From assembly GCA_947500575.1 (NCBI GenBank), contig CANMSI010000002.1, positions 310,001-374,000 of the forward strand: DNA of 64,000 nucleotides. Reading direction: 5' to 3'. Below the pieces are notes generated by a model that saw only the letters and a list, made by a program, of their open reading frames with translations, made no database searches and was not told the DNA's origin. Positions 9,011 through 18,274 of this stretch are shown here, piece by piece. Source of the DNA: an uncultured Flavobacteriaceae bacterium. Its GTDB lineage: Bacteria; Bacteroidota; Bacteroidia; Flavobacteriales; Flavobacteriaceae. Position numbers and translations under genes: made by a program. The first letter of the stretch is position 1, and each line of letters starts with the position of its first letter.

Positions 9011-9838
9011 CTATAATTCTTCCGTTTCTAAGAGTGCAAAGAATTTATCTAAATTAGGAATGATAACGATCCGAGTTCGTCTATTTTTAGACATATTTTC
9101 CTTAGAATCGTTTTCAACTAAAGGAATGTAGCTACTTCTTCCTGCGGCGATAAGTTTTGCCGGATCTACATCGTACTCTTTTTGAAGAATACGAACAATA
9201 GAGGTAGCTCTTTTTACACTAAGATCCCAGTTATCTTTAAACAACTCAGTATTGATAGTTCTAGAATCTGTATGTCCTTCTACCATCACTTCCATGCTAG
9301 GCTCAGAGTTAATTACATCTGCTAGTTTTTTAAGAATGGTATTTGCTTTGTTACTTACTTTATAGCTCCCACTATTAAATAATAGCTTATCAGAGATATT
9401 AATCATCACCACTGTTTGATCTATGCTAATATTAACATCATCTTCCTCATCTGCGATAGATTTCTTTAAATTATGAGAAATAGCAAGGTTCATAGAATCT
9501 TCTAGGGTAGTAGCATTTGCAAGTAATTTTGGATCTACCTTGCTCAAGGTAGTTCTCATTTTCTTTTTGGTATTATTGCTCATAACAGCAACATCGTTGA
9601 TAGATGATAATTGACTATCATTTACTTCCTTTAATGAATTTATTTTCTCGTTATACTCTGCCACTCGAGCTTCAATTTTAGAAACTTTAGCTTCTAAATC
9701 TTCTTTCTCTACTTGAGTTTTAGTTAACTCACTTTTTGTATTCGCCAAATTACTTTCTAAGGCAACATACTTTTTCTTTGAAACACAAGACGTTAATAAT
9801 ACTAATACCATTGCGCTTAAAAGGGATACTCTTTTCAT
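9011..9838 (-). CDS. OmpA-family outer-membrane lipoprotein
   Basis: A 275-residue lipoprotein. The signal peptide ends in the lipobox LTSC (Cys18). Residues about 25-75 are a coiled coil (heptads of Leu, Glu and Lys). The C-terminal half is an OmpA/MotB peptidoglycan-binding domain: LLFNSGSYKV, VMVEGHTDSRTIN, WDLSVKRATSIVRIL and a final SKNRRTRIVI. These domains bind diaminopimelate through the conserved Asp and Arg, both visible (HTDS, NRRTR). It probably ties the outer membrane to the wall. It is a single gene bounded by a strong terminator. Confidence 0.93.
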   Translation of the reverse strand: MKRVSLLSAMVLVLLTSCVSKKKYVALESNLANTKSELTKTQVEKEDLEAKVSKIEARVAEYNEKINSLKEVNDSQLSSINDVAVMSNNTKKKMRTTLSKVDPKLLANATTLEDSMNLAISHNLKKSIADEEDDVNISIDQTVVMINISDKLLFNSGSYKVSNKANTILKKLADVINSEPSMEVMVEGHTDSRTINTELFKDNWDLSVKRATSIVRILQKEYDVDPAKLIAAGRSSYIPLVENDSKENMSKNRRTRIVIIPNLDKFFALLETEEL

Positions 9839-9961
9839 TTTCTAAATATTTAAATTAATAAGGTGTCTGGTTAGGTATACGAGTGGTATTCCATTTAAGA
9901 TGTTTTTAATGTAGAATTAACATATCTGTTTTTTGGGAAATCCTTATAACCAGAAGAATAG

Positions 9962-9995
9962 CAATAAAAAAAAGAGACACTTTTAAGTGTCTCTT
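9962..9995 (-). terminator. Rho-independent terminator of the vWA lipoprotein gene
   Basis: A perfect 11-bp stem AAGAGACACTT / AAGTGTCTCTT (9972-9995) with a two-base loop. On the minus strand it is followed by a run of eight to nine T residues (the A-run at 9965-9973). It lies about 25 bp after the stop codon of the vWA gene. Confidence 0.9.
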
Positions 9996-10021
9996 ACATC
10001 CTATTGTGTACGATGGGTTAT

Positions 10022-11119
10022 TTATTCACAACCTCCTGTAAAGCCTTTAGCATCAAATTTTGTTTGCACGGCTCCTTGTCGGTTGCCCTGACTTACCGAA
10101 ATAGCAAGGTTATTTTCTCCACTACCATCTCTTTTTGGGCTGCAATACTCAAATAGGTAAAAACTATTTGCTTGTTGTGAGACTCTAAATGAAATATCAT
10201 TAAAAGTAGTTTCTAATTCAGCCTCATTCCCTGCAAAAACGGTAAATGTTTTGCCAATGTCTGCTAAGATATCGGTGTCTATTTCCCCTCCTAATCCAAT
10301 AGAAAAGAAAGAAATATTAGGATTTGCTTCATTCACTTTCTTCAAAGCAGCACTTTCAGAGAATCTAGATGCTTGGTCCGTGCCATCCGTAAATACTACT
10401 ATGGAGGCAGCTCCAATAATGTCATTATTGTCATTTTCCTTTAATAGATCCTCAGCAATCTCGGTGGCTTTTATCACAGCTCCGTATAAATCAGTGGAGG
10501 GATCTGTACTAATAGTGTCCGTAATTCCTTCAATAGAGGCAATCAACTCACTTTTGGAGGCCGTTAATGGATTTAATAGATGGAGTTTGTCTTCTCCATC
10601 AAACCAGTAAATCCCCATTTTAAAAGAATCTTCGGTAATTTCTGGCATTACATTGTTTACAAAACTAACAGATGCTGTTTTTAGTTCTTCCAAACTACTG
10701 CTTAAAACACTGTTACTTAAGTCTAGAACCAAAAGCGTATTATTACTAAATACTTGAGAATTTGGAGATATTCTAGCGAAAGACTCAGAGGTAGAAATGG
10801 TATTAAAACAATCATCATTTCTTCCTTGCTCATAAATAGTGAATTGATTTGCAGTTAATCCAGAAACAGGATTACCTTCGGTATCCGATACTTTAAACAA
10901 AATGGAGACCTTTCCTGGTAATGTAGTGAATTGTTCTTGTATGGATAGTACTAATTCACTTTCTCCTAAATTTAGGCAATCATCTACTGGCTTTCCTTGT
11001 CCTAATCCACCATTTTGATTAAGATTAAAGTTAACATCGTCATCCGCATTTCCGCAAGAAAAAACAAGTGTGAATACACAGAGTAGTGTAAGTAATTTGG
11101 CCATTGGTTTCATTTTCAT
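10022..11119 (-). CDS. vWA-domain lipoprotein
   Basis: 365 residues. The N-terminus is a lipoprotein signal ending TLVFSC (Cys22). A short Asn/Gly-rich linker and a beta-sandwich-like segment precede a von Willebrand factor A domain whose first metal-site motif is DLSNS (a DxSxS MIDAS) after a hydrophobic strand (LLVLDLSNSV); later elements are STDLYGA and IVVFTDGTDQ. Such lipoproteins bind ligands or partner proteins at the cell surface through a divalent metal. It is separated from the OmpA gene by a terminator and from the divergent deacetylase gene by about 120 bp, so it is probably monocistronic. Confidence 0.88.
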   Translation of the reverse strand: MKMKPMAKLLTLLCVFTLVFSCGNADDDVNFNLNQNGGLGQGKPVDDCLNLGESELVLSIQEQFTTLPGKVSILFKVSDTEGNPVSGLTANQFTIYEQGRNDDCFNTISTSESFARISPNSQVFSNNTLLVLDLSNSVLSSSLEELKTASVSFVNNVMPEITEDSFKMGIYWFDGEDKLHLLNPLTASKSELIASIEGITDTISTDPSTDLYGAVIKATEIAEDLLKENDNNDIIGAASIVVFTDGTDQASRFSESAALKKVNEANPNISFFSIGLGGEIDTDILADIGKTFTVFAGNEAELETTFNDISFRVSQQANSFYLFEYCSPKRDGSGENNLAISVSQGNRQGAVQTKFDAKGFTGGCE

Positions 11120-11247
11120 AAGTTTATATGTTCATGAAGAAAAACGTTCAAAAGCCTTTTAAATTATAGTATTTTTTAAAAAAAATGTTAAACATTGTTA
11201 AAGGGTATTGTTCCTTTTTTTGTAGTTTCAGATACTAATACTTGTAT

Positions 11248-12195
11248 ATGCGTTTACATTATAGACTCATTTTTATATTTCTTATTGGGTACTGCAGCAC
11301 CCACCATTTAACAGCACAAACCAAGACCTTAGCGGAACGTTTGGGCTATTCTAAGGATGCAAAATTATTGATCATACACGCTGATGATTTGGGCGTTTCA
11401 CATTCTGAGAATATGGCAAGTATCAAAGGATTAGAAGAAAGTCCCGTAAATTCTGCAAGTATTATGGTGCCTTGTCCGTGGTTCCCAGAAATTGCAACAT
11501 ATGCTAAAAAAAATAAGACGATGGATTTGGGTTTGCACTTAACACTCAATAGCGAATGGAAGCATTATAAATGGGCCGGTGTCACTTCTAAAGATTCCAT
11601 TGCCAGCTTATTAAATGAAGATGGGTATTTCTATGCTTCCGTAGATAGTCTCATAAACCATGCAAACCCTTCGGAAGTTTCGTTGGAATTAAGAAACCAG
11701 GTAAAAAGGGCATATGCTTTTGATATTGATGTTACACATTTAGATACGCATATGGGCGCTGTTATATGGACTCCAGAACTTCTGGAAGCTTACATAAAAA
11801 CTGGACAAGAGTTTCAACTTCCTGTGTTGTTAGATAAGGATATGAAACTCTTAAAGCATACAAGCGTTGCAAAGTTACTTACAAGGCAAGATGTTATTCT
11901 TGATCGTATTCTTACTGCAGAACCTAAAGACTTTGATAATGGTATGGAACTTTATTACTCTCAAGTGATAGAAAACCTTCAACCAGGGGTTAACTGCTTG
12001 TTAATTCATTTGGCTTATGATAATGCGGAAATGAAAGCAGTTACAGAAGGGCATAAATACTGGGGATCGGACTGGAGACAAGCAGATTTTGATTTTTTCA
12101 CAAGTAAAAAAGCCAAAGAACTTCTAAATAAGCATCATATTGTTCTTATTACTTGGCGTCAATTGCGAGATGAAATTACCAGAGGAGAAAAATAG
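11248..12195 (+). CDS. Exported YdjC/ChbG-family carbohydrate deacetylase
   Basis: The family hydrolyses N-acetyl groups from sugars such as diacetylchitobiose. Diagnostic metal-site residues are visible: HADDLGVS soon after the mature N-terminus, GLHLTLNSEW, and THLDTHMG further on. A signal peptide (MRLHYRLIFIFLIGYC, ending HLTAQ) indicates export, unlike cytosolic ChbG. I use ATG 11248; a TTG two codons earlier is also in frame. 315 residues is close to the usual family length. It stands alone, diverging from the vWA lipoprotein gene. The exact substrate cannot be read from the sequence. Confidence 0.88.
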   Translation: MRLHYRLIFIFLIGYCSTHHLTAQTKTLAERLGYSKDAKLLIIHADDLGVSHSENMASIKGLEESPVNSASIMVPCPWFPEIATYAKKNKTMDLGLHLTLNSEWKHYKWAGVTSKDSIASLLNEDGYFYASVDSLINHANPSEVSLELRNQVKRAYAFDIDVTHLDTHMGAVIWTPELLEAYIKTGQEFQLPVLLDKDMKLLKHTSVAKLLTRQDVILDRILTAEPKDFDNGMELYYSQVIENLQPGVNCLLIHLAYDNAEMKAVTEGHKYWGSDWRQADFDFFTSKKAKELLNKHHIVLITWRQLRDEITRGEK

Positions 12196-12309
12196 ATGTT
12201 AAAATTCAAGAAGCATTGTTAAATCTAAAACAAGCCTTTTTATTTTTGGTATCTTAGATTCACTTTAGGGGTAACCTGCGAATACACCCAAAATAAATTA
12301 AAAATTAAG

Positions 12310-12564
12310 ATGACCATTTTATTATTTGGAATTACAAAAGACATTGTAGGTAGTTCTTCTTTGTCCATGCCAAGTTCTAGTGAATTCGGAGCTAAAAAAA
12401 ATAAAACTGTTGGTGAACTAAAAGAGTATTTAGGACGCACTTATCCAGCTTTATGCAATTTATCTTCTTTAGCCGTTGCTGTAAATAATTCGTATGCTGA
12501 AGATGACAAGATCATTGATAATTTTGATCAAATTGCATTGATTCCTCCTGTAAGTGGAGGTTAA
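12310..12564 (+). CDS. moaD: MoaD/ThiS-like sulfur carrier, small subunit of molybdopterin synthase
   Basis: 84 residues with the ubiquitin-like pattern and the essential C-terminal Gly-Gly (IPPVSGG). The C-terminal glycine is adenylated and then thiocarboxylated to donate sulfur to precursor Z. The next gene, 11 bp downstream, encodes the matching MoeB-type activating enzyme. ThiS is the alternative, but the Moco genes on both sides favour MoaD. No moaE or moaC gene is present in this window. Confidence 0.88.
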   Translation: MTILLFGITKDIVGSSSLSMPSSSEFGAKKNKTVGELKEYLGRTYPALCNLSSLAVAVNNSYAEDDKIIDNFDQIALIPPVSGG

Positions 12565-12575
12565 CAGTATTAAAA

Positions 12576-13643
12576 ATGAGTCATCGGTACATAAGACAAA
12601 CTATTTTAAAAGATTTTGGTGTTCAAGGACAACAAAGGCTAGCTAATGCCAGGGTTTTGGTAGTAGGTTTAGGAGGCTTGGGCATACCGGTAGTGCAATA
12701 TCTAAATGCAATGGGCATTGGTACTTTGGGTTTGGTGGAACAAGATGTTGTAGATATTACAAACTTGCAACGACAGGTATTGTATGCTGAAAAAGATATA
12801 GGACGACCAAAATTGGAAGTTATTCTAGAGAAGCTTCAAGCACAAAATTCTACAACAAATCTTATCCCATTCGGTACTTTTCTTAACCGAGAAAATGCTT
12901 TGAGAATTATAACAGATTTTGATGTTATTGTAGATGCATCTGATAATTTTGCAACGCGCTACCTTATCAATGATGCCTGTATTATTTTAAACAAACCATT
13001 TGTTTATGGGGCTTTACATGATTTTGAAGGGCAGTTAAGTGTGTTTAACTATAAAAACGGACCTAGTTATCGGTGTTTGTTTCCAAGCATGCCTTCAATA
13101 AATGAAATTCCCAATTGCAATGAGAATGGAGTCCTAGGGATTATTCCTGGAATTGTTGGAAATTTACAAGCTTTGGAAGTTGTCAAGGTGGTCGCTGGAG
13201 TAGGCGAGGTACTTTCTGGTAAATTATTATTATATAATGGCTTAAATAATTCTTTTGTTACCATCAATTTTGATCGTCAACCTAAATATTGTGATATCAC
13301 CAACTTGCAAAGCAGTTATGAAGATGCCATTTGCAGCCCAGAACACTATCTAAGTGCAGAAGAATTACAAAGAAGTTTAGATAATAGTTCGTCTATACAG
13401 CTTGTAGATGTAAGAACCGCAGAAGAATTTGAAAATTATTGTATTCCTGGTTCAGTGAACATTCCATTGGATAGCTTAGAAAATCAAATTCATAAAATAG
13501 ATCTAACAGACAAGGTCTATCTTATTTGCCAGTCGGGTAAGCGTAGTGAGATTGCCCTTAAAAACCTTCAAGAACAACATCCAAAAACTGTATTTTTAAG
13601 TATATTCGGAGGTATTAATCAGTTTCTTGCTACATGCTCTTAA
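12576..13643 (+). CDS. moeB: MoeB-type adenylyltransferase with C-terminal rhodanese domain
   Basis: 355 residues. The N-terminal ThiF/MoeB/E1-like domain has the ATP-binding loop GLGGLGIP, the NLQRQ motif and DASDNFATRYL. It activates the MoaD C-terminus. A rhodanese domain (about 265-350) has the active-site loop CQSGKRS and could pass sulfur to MoaD, as in fused MOCS3-like proteins. The two zinc CxxC pairs of E. coli MoeB are incomplete here: SYRC and YCDI each keep one Cys, so the structural zinc may be absent. It overlaps the next gene by 10 bp. Confidence 0.9.
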   Translation: MSHRYIRQTILKDFGVQGQQRLANARVLVVGLGGLGIPVVQYLNAMGIGTLGLVEQDVVDITNLQRQVLYAEKDIGRPKLEVILEKLQAQNSTTNLIPFGTFLNRENALRIITDFDVIVDASDNFATRYLINDACIILNKPFVYGALHDFEGQLSVFNYKNGPSYRCLFPSMPSINEIPNCNENGVLGIIPGIVGNLQALEVVKVVAGVGEVLSGKLLLYNGLNNSFVTINFDRQPKYCDITNLQSSYEDAICSPEHYLSAEELQRSLDNSSSIQLVDVRTAEEFENYCIPGSVNIPLDSLENQIHKIDLTDKVYLICQSGKRSEIALKNLQEQHPKTVFLSIFGGINQFLATCS

Positions 13644-14413
13644 CCGTTCAAGAATTACTTCTTTTAATGCTTGGCTTTTTGCTTATTGCTACACTATATT
13701 CTTCCGTTGGATTCGGTGGTGGCTCTAGTTATTTAGCACTTCTTACTCTAGTTTTTATTAGTTTTTTTACCATTAGAAGTATTGCGTTACTTTGTAATCT
13801 AGTGGTTGTGAGTAGTAGCAGTTATCTTTATTTCAAAAGAGGACATTTGAACTTTAAGAAATTTCTCCCATTTGTGCTCACGAGTATTCCATTAGCTTTT
13901 TTAGGAGCACGCTTTCGATTGCAAGAACATGTCTTTTTTATCCTTTTAGGAGCTGCTTTAATTATTTCTGCTATTGCCTTAATTTTTCAAACACTTCAAC
14001 CTAAGAGATCAACGAGTATTAGTCCAAATTATCCACTTTATATTACGTATATTTTAGGGGCGGGAATTGGCTTTTTATCCGGCTTGGTCGGTATTGGAGG
14101 TGGAATTTTTTTGGCTCCCATTTTAAATCATATGAAATGGGATACTTCTATTAAAATTGCGGCCCTTGCAAGTTTTTTTATCCTTGTTAATTCAATCTCA
14201 GGAATTGGAGGACTGTTAAGTAGTGGTACTTTTCAACTGCCATGGGTAGAAGCAGGTGGACTTATCTTAGCGGTATTTATTGGAGGGCAAATAGGAATTA
14301 GAATAAGCCTAAACAAGCTAACAGGTAACGGTATTAAAGTTGTTACTGCTATTTTAGTACTAGCTGTTGGAATTAGAGTGCTTCTAATAAATGGTTTTCA
14401 ATTAGACTTCTAG
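13634..14413 (+). CDS. TSUP-family (TauE/SafE) membrane transporter
   Basis: 259 residues with about eight membrane helices arranged as two repeats, each with the family's Gly-rich motif (SSVGFGGGSS near the start, GLVGIGGGIFLAP at the middle). TSUP proteins move sulfite, sulfonates or similar anions. The ATG lies inside the end of moeB, so translation is probably coupled. In this setting a sulfur-oxyanion role linked to molybdoenzyme chemistry is plausible, but the substrate is unknown. Confidence 0.87.
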   Translation: MLLTVQELLLLMLGFLLIATLYSSVGFGGGSSYLALLTLVFISFFTIRSIALLCNLVVVSSSSYLYFKRGHLNFKKFLPFVLTSIPLAFLGARFRLQEHVFFILLGAALIISAIALIFQTLQPKRSTSISPNYPLYITYILGAGIGFLSGLVGIGGGIFLAPILNHMKWDTSIKIAALASFFILVNSISGIGGLLSSGTFQLPWVEAGGLILAVFIGGQIGIRISLNKLTGNGIKVVTAILVLAVGIRVLLINGFQLDF

Positions 14414-14419
14414 TAGACT

Positions 14420-14875
14420 TTACTGAACAACTTCTTTTTGCTTTCCAAAACGAATGAACTGGTAGAAATACCTAAAATTACCATTGTACCAAATTGCAAA
14501 AATAAAGGCACTGTATAATAACCAATCTGGTAATACTGCGGTAAAGTAATATGTTTTAAGAATTAAAAATACAAATGCTGTACTGGCAATCCCAAGCGAT
14601 ATCCAAGTTCTTTTATCCTTACGGTTCATTAAGATCATCAACAATATAACGCCACCCATTACTGGTTTCGCATGCAATAGAAACGGTACTAACTGGGCGT
14701 TCTCCACATCAAAAAACATAACAATGGCGCTCATATAAGCGGTCATACAAAGGGGGCATTTCGGAATTAAAATTAATAGGAGGGTAGAAAGGAAAGACAT
14801 CACACTATTAGAACTGTTCACTTTTTTTGGAGTGATCATTTTGTTCTTACAGCAAGATGATTTTACGGTTTCCAT
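14420..14875 (-). CDS. Small Cys-containing membrane protein in the Moco operon
   Basis: 151 residues with about four hydrophobic helices. The N-terminus has a CC pair (SSCCKNKM) and the first helix ends in PKCPLCMTAY, a CxxC motif like those at the membrane entrance of MerC-type metal carriers. I do not recognise a characterised family. It follows moeA by 5 bp on the same strand, so it is probably cotranscribed with moaA and moeA. A metal or thiol role is a guess from the cysteines and context. Confidence 0.75.
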   Translation of the reverse strand: METVKSSCCKNKMITPKKVNSSNSVMSFLSTLLLILIPKCPLCMTAYMSAIVMFFDVENAQLVPFLLHAKPVMGGVILLMILMNRKDKRTWISLGIASTAFVFLILKTYYFTAVLPDWLLYSAFIFAIWYNGNFRYFYQFIRFGKQKEVVQ

Positions 14876-14880
14876 GTTAT

Positions 14881-16095
14881 TCAGAACTTGTTTCTGTAGG
14901 GTATAAAGGGGAAGACTTCTCCCTTCCTAAATATAGTCTTATTTTGGGGTAAAACAAAAAAGCCGTCTGTCTTTACCAAATTAGCGTAGTCACCAGAGCC
15001 ATTCCCCTTCATGGGTTTGGCCTTCATAATGCCATTGGGATCACTTATTAATTGTCCTTCCAAAAAGTAAATAAGATTGGGGGTAAATGTTACTTCTTCA
15101 TCCAGTGCCACAAACATCGTATTACTTATAATCCCCAAAGATTTTTTAATCCAATATTGCACATAAACATAGGCGCAAACATAGGCAGATACAGGGTTTC
15201 CTGGTAACGCAAATATTTTTTTTTGGTCCTTACTTGTACCAAACCAAAATGGTTTTCCAGGACGTTGTTGAATTTTATGAAAGTGTTTGCTTACTTCTAA
15301 AGAGGCTAAAACATCGGGTAGGAAATCATATTTGCCTTTAGAAACCCCTCCAGTAAAAATGAGTAACTCATACTCCTTCAATAATTGTTTAATAATGGTT
15401 TCCATTGCTACCTTATCATCTGGTAAATGTTTAAGATCTGGTTGAAACCCCCATTCCTTAAAGGTATTTCTAAGGCCATAAACACTACACCTCCTAACTT
15501 GGTGTAGCTTAGGAGTTTCTGCCACTGTGACCAACTCATCACCACTAGATATAATAACCGTTTTTGGGAGTTTTTTTACCATCAGTTTTGCCTTCCCAAT
15601 AGCAGCAGCTACATTAATTTCTGCACTGGATAGTTGCTCTCCTTTCTCCACAATCGTGGTGCCTTGCCCTATGTCTATGCCTTTAAAATGAATATTCTGT
15701 TTAAACTTAAGTGCATCTAATTGAATGGTTGCCTGTCCATTTTCTAATTTTAAATCCTCGTAGCGAATAACAGTATCAGCACCATGAGGCATAATAGCTC
15801 CTGTCATTATCTCAATGCATTTTGAATGATCTAATAAACTTTGCTGTGGGCTTCCTGCCGGTGCTGTAGCTTCTATTGGGAAAGTGCGCTGACCAGATTC
15901 AAAGGCTTTGTACGCTATACAGATGCCATCCATGGTTACTCTATCAAAGGGAGGGAAATCACGATCGGCAATCAAATCTTCTGCCAAATAGGCCCCCACA
16001 CAATCTTCTAAGAATCGTTCTTCTGTTGGGAAATGGTCTTTATGATCTTCTAAAATAGTTAAGGCCGATTCGTATGTGATGAATGTATTTTCCAT
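14881..16095 (-). CDS. moeA: Molybdopterin molybdotransferase MoeA
   Basis: It inserts molybdate into adenylylated molybdopterin. Family motifs present: DFPPFDRVTMDG, EATAPAGSP, IMTGAIMPHGADTVI, ISSGDEL, FTGGVSKGKYDF and ALPGNPVSAYV. I take ATG 16095, one base away from the moaA stop at 16097, because an earlier ATG (16113) would overlap moaA and adds a non-conserved MLLVVD. 404 residues is the normal length. The gene lies between moaA and the small membrane protein gene on one transcript. Confidence 0.95.
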   Translation of the reverse strand: MENTFITYESALTILEDHKDHFPTEERFLEDCVGAYLAEDLIADRDFPPFDRVTMDGICIAYKAFESGQRTFPIEATAPAGSPQQSLLDHSKCIEIMTGAIMPHGADTVIRYEDLKLENGQATIQLDALKFKQNIHFKGIDIGQGTTIVEKGEQLSSAEINVAAAIGKAKLMVKKLPKTVIISSGDELVTVAETPKLHQVRRCSVYGLRNTFKEWGFQPDLKHLPDDKVAMETIIKQLLKEYELLIFTGGVSKGKYDFLPDVLASLEVSKHFHKIQQRPGKPFWFGTSKDQKKIFALPGNPVSAYVCAYVYVQYWIKKSLGIISNTMFVALDEEVTFTPNLIYFLEGQLISDPNGIMKAKPMKGNGSGDYANLVKTDGFFVLPQNKTIFRKGEVFPFIPYRNKF

Positions 16096-16096
16096 A

Positions 16097-17080
16097 TCAA
16101 CCACCAATAACACTCATACTTTCCATATTTTTGGAACCTCCTTTTCGCATTTTTTCAGCTTCAAATCCGTCCTTTGGTTTTAGTCGGAGCAAATCTTGGA
16201 ATTTTAATTGGAGTTCTTTATCGGAGACTCCGGTTCGCATATAATCTCTAATATTAAAAACACCATCATCGTACAGACAATTCTTAATGTCTCCTTTAGA
16301 CGAAATCCTTAAACGATTGCAGGTATTACAAAAAGTACGAGAAAATGCTGCTATGACCCCAATATTTCCCTGATGATTTGGAACCTTATACAAATTAGCA
16401 GTATCTCCATGTTTCATATCAAGGGTTTTTAAATTAGGGAAATGTGTCTTTAAGTCTTTATAGATATCCTTTGCACTATACATTTTAAGATTCTCTTTAT
16501 AACCTCCATTAAAGGGCATTTCTTCTATGAAACGCACGTCTACTGAATGATCTTTTGCCAATTCCGCAAGGGGAATAATGTCCTGGGTGTTAATCCCGCT
16601 CATTATTACAGCATTCAATTTTATTTTAAAATCGTTGGCTAGTAACATGTGAAAAGTTTCGAAGACCTTCTCAAAGTCGTCTCGGCGTGTAATTTTGTGA
16701 AAACGATCCTTATTTAATGAGTCAATACTTAAATTGATCTTATGGATTCCTAATTCCTTCAGTCTTGGAATATGTTTTTGTAATAAAGTACCATTGGAGG
16801 TAATATTTATGGAATCAAAGGCCCCTAACCTAGAAGTGCTTTCTAAGAGCTCCATAAAATCTTTTCTTAAAAAAGGTTCTCCTCCTGTAAAACGGACTTT
16901 CTTAAAACCAATAGTTCCCAAAACACCTAATAATCGAGTGATTTCCTCATAACTTAGCAAATGTGCTTTAGGCTCATAGGGAATTCCCTCTGCTGGCATA
17001 CAATAAAAACAACGAAGGTTGCAGCGATCCGTTACGGCAATGCGCACATAGTCTATTGTTCTGTTAAACGAATCCTTCAT
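16097..17080 (-). CDS. moaA: GTP 3',8-cyclase MoaA (radical SAM)
   Basis: First step of molybdopterin synthesis. The radical-SAM cluster motif CNLRCFYC (Cys20, 24, 27) follows IAVTDR. RFTGGEPFLRKD is the SAM-binding GGEP motif, and the C-terminal second cluster is CNTCNRLRISSKG...NCL. The tail ends MSVIGG, the conserved double glycine needed for activity in MoaA. I place the start at ATG 17080 (MKDSFNRTIDY) because family members start about 20 residues before the first Cys; the frame remains open to ATG 17137. The gene is divergent from the XdhC-like gene. Confidence 0.95.
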   Translation of the reverse strand: MKDSFNRTIDYVRIAVTDRCNLRCFYCMPAEGIPYEPKAHLLSYEEITRLLGVLGTIGFKKVRFTGGEPFLRKDFMELLESTSRLGAFDSINITSNGTLLQKHIPRLKELGIHKINLSIDSLNKDRFHKITRRDDFEKVFETFHMLLANDFKIKLNAVIMSGINTQDIIPLAELAKDHSVDVRFIEEMPFNGGYKENLKMYSAKDIYKDLKTHFPNLKTLDMKHGDTANLYKVPNHQGNIGVIAAFSRTFCNTCNRLRISSKGDIKNCLYDDGVFNIRDYMRTGVSDKELQLKFQDLLRLKPKDGFEAEKMRKGGSKNMESMSVIGG

Positions 17081-17170
17081 AGCATTCCTTGGATAATAAG
17101 AATATTCAATATAGCTATTTTTAGATATATTAGCCATGTTATTGCTAAAAAGAAAAGACCCATTTTCAGA

Positions 17171-18274
17171 ATGAAAGAAATTAAATCCATCCTTAAGCTT
17201 TATAAGGCCTTTGAAAATTCTAAGGAAAAATGTGCTATTGCTCAGGTAGTACGAGTAGAAGAGTCGTCTTATCGGCGTGAAGGTGCCAGGATGCTTGTTT
17301 TTGAGTCTGGTATTTTTGAAGGCGGCATTAGTGGCGGATGCTTAGAAGGAGATGCATTACAACGTTCTCAGATTGCCATTTTAAAGCAACAGCCTTCTAT
17401 TGTTACCTATGATACCTCTAAAGAAAAAGAAATTGGCGTTGGTTTAGGCTGTAATGGCATTATTGATGTTTTAATATCTCCTATCTCAGAAGATGCAGAA
17501 GTAATGACCATGTTACAAAAGTGTATCGATGAACGCGGAGAACATATTATTGCAACCATTACCGCATTGAATACGGAAGTACCTGGGGTAGTGCTGGGTA
17601 GGAGTTTTTATTACAATGCGGCTTCTGTCTCCTTAGATGAATGCTCGCATGAAGGCCTGCGTAGCTTTTGCTTGAATAAAATTTCTGAGGTATTAGAAAA
17701 GAAAAAATCAAGGACCTTTCATTATGAATCAGAAGGGTTCAATGCTAGTATTTTTATTGAGCTCATTCCTCCTCAGTTTCACCTAGCCATTTATGGCGAT
17801 AATTATGACGTATATCCTATCATAGAAATGGCCCAATTAATGGATTGGGAGCTAAGCTTAGTAGGGAATATACAAAAGCTAAAGAAAGAGAAATTACAGT
17901 CGGTAACTAATTTATATCCCAAAGAACTGGAAGCAAGGCCATCTATTGATGAGCGTACTGCAATTATTCTCATGGCGCATGATTATAAAACCGACTATGA
18001 GAATATGGCGTTGTTAACCAAAACCAACGCGCCCTATATAGCATCCTTGGGTCCGCGGAAGCGTTTTGACAAAATGATTACTGAATTCAAATCAAATGGC
18101 ATTGAATTTTCGAAGGATGAGCAGCAACGTATTTTTGCTCCTTGTGGTTTGGAGATCGGTGCCAACACTCCAGAAGAAATAGCACTAAGTCTTTTTAGCG
18201 AAATTTTAAGTGTATTTACTGGAAATAATGGTGGAATGCTCCGTTTAAAGGAGGGGCCAATTCATGAACGTTAG
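17171..18274 (+). CDS. XdhC/CoxI-family molybdoenzyme maturation protein
   Basis: A 367-residue protein. The N-terminal XdhC_CoxI domain includes VRVEESSYRREGARM and the GGISGGCLEGD motif, whose Cys is implicated in carrying sulfur to the cofactor. The C-terminal half is Rossmann-like (PQFHLAIYGDN, then AIILMAHDYKTD and SLGPRKRFDKM). XdhC binds Mo cofactor and, together with a cysteine desulfurase, sulfurates it before insertion into xanthine-dehydrogenase-type enzymes. The convergent neighbour is exactly such a desulfurase. The start is ATG 17171; the frame is open farther upstream, but that part is antisense to moaA. Confidence 0.9.
   Translation: MKEIKSILKLYKAFENSKEKCAIAQVVRVEESSYRREGARMLVFESGIFEGGISGGCLEGDALQRSQIAILKQQPSIVTYDTSKEKEIGVGLGCNGIIDVLISPISEDAEVMTMLQKCIDERGEHIIATITALNTEVPGVVLGRSFYYNAASVSLDECSHEGLRSFCLNKISEVLEKKKSRTFHYESEGFNASIFIELIPPQFHLAIYGDNYDVYPIIEMAQLMDWELSLVGNIQKLKKEKLQSVTNLYPKELEARPSIDERTAIILMAHDYKTDYENMALLTKTNAPYIASLGPRKRFDKMITEFKSNGIEFSKDEQQRIFAPCGLEIGANTPEEIALSLFSEILSVFTGNNGGMLRLKEGPIHER

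Noticed and set aside
16961-17170. In-frame upstream extension of the XdhC-like gene to 16961
   Set aside because: The extra 70 codons are antisense to the conserved 5' half of moaA, and XdhC homologues start at the MKEIKSILKLY position (17171).
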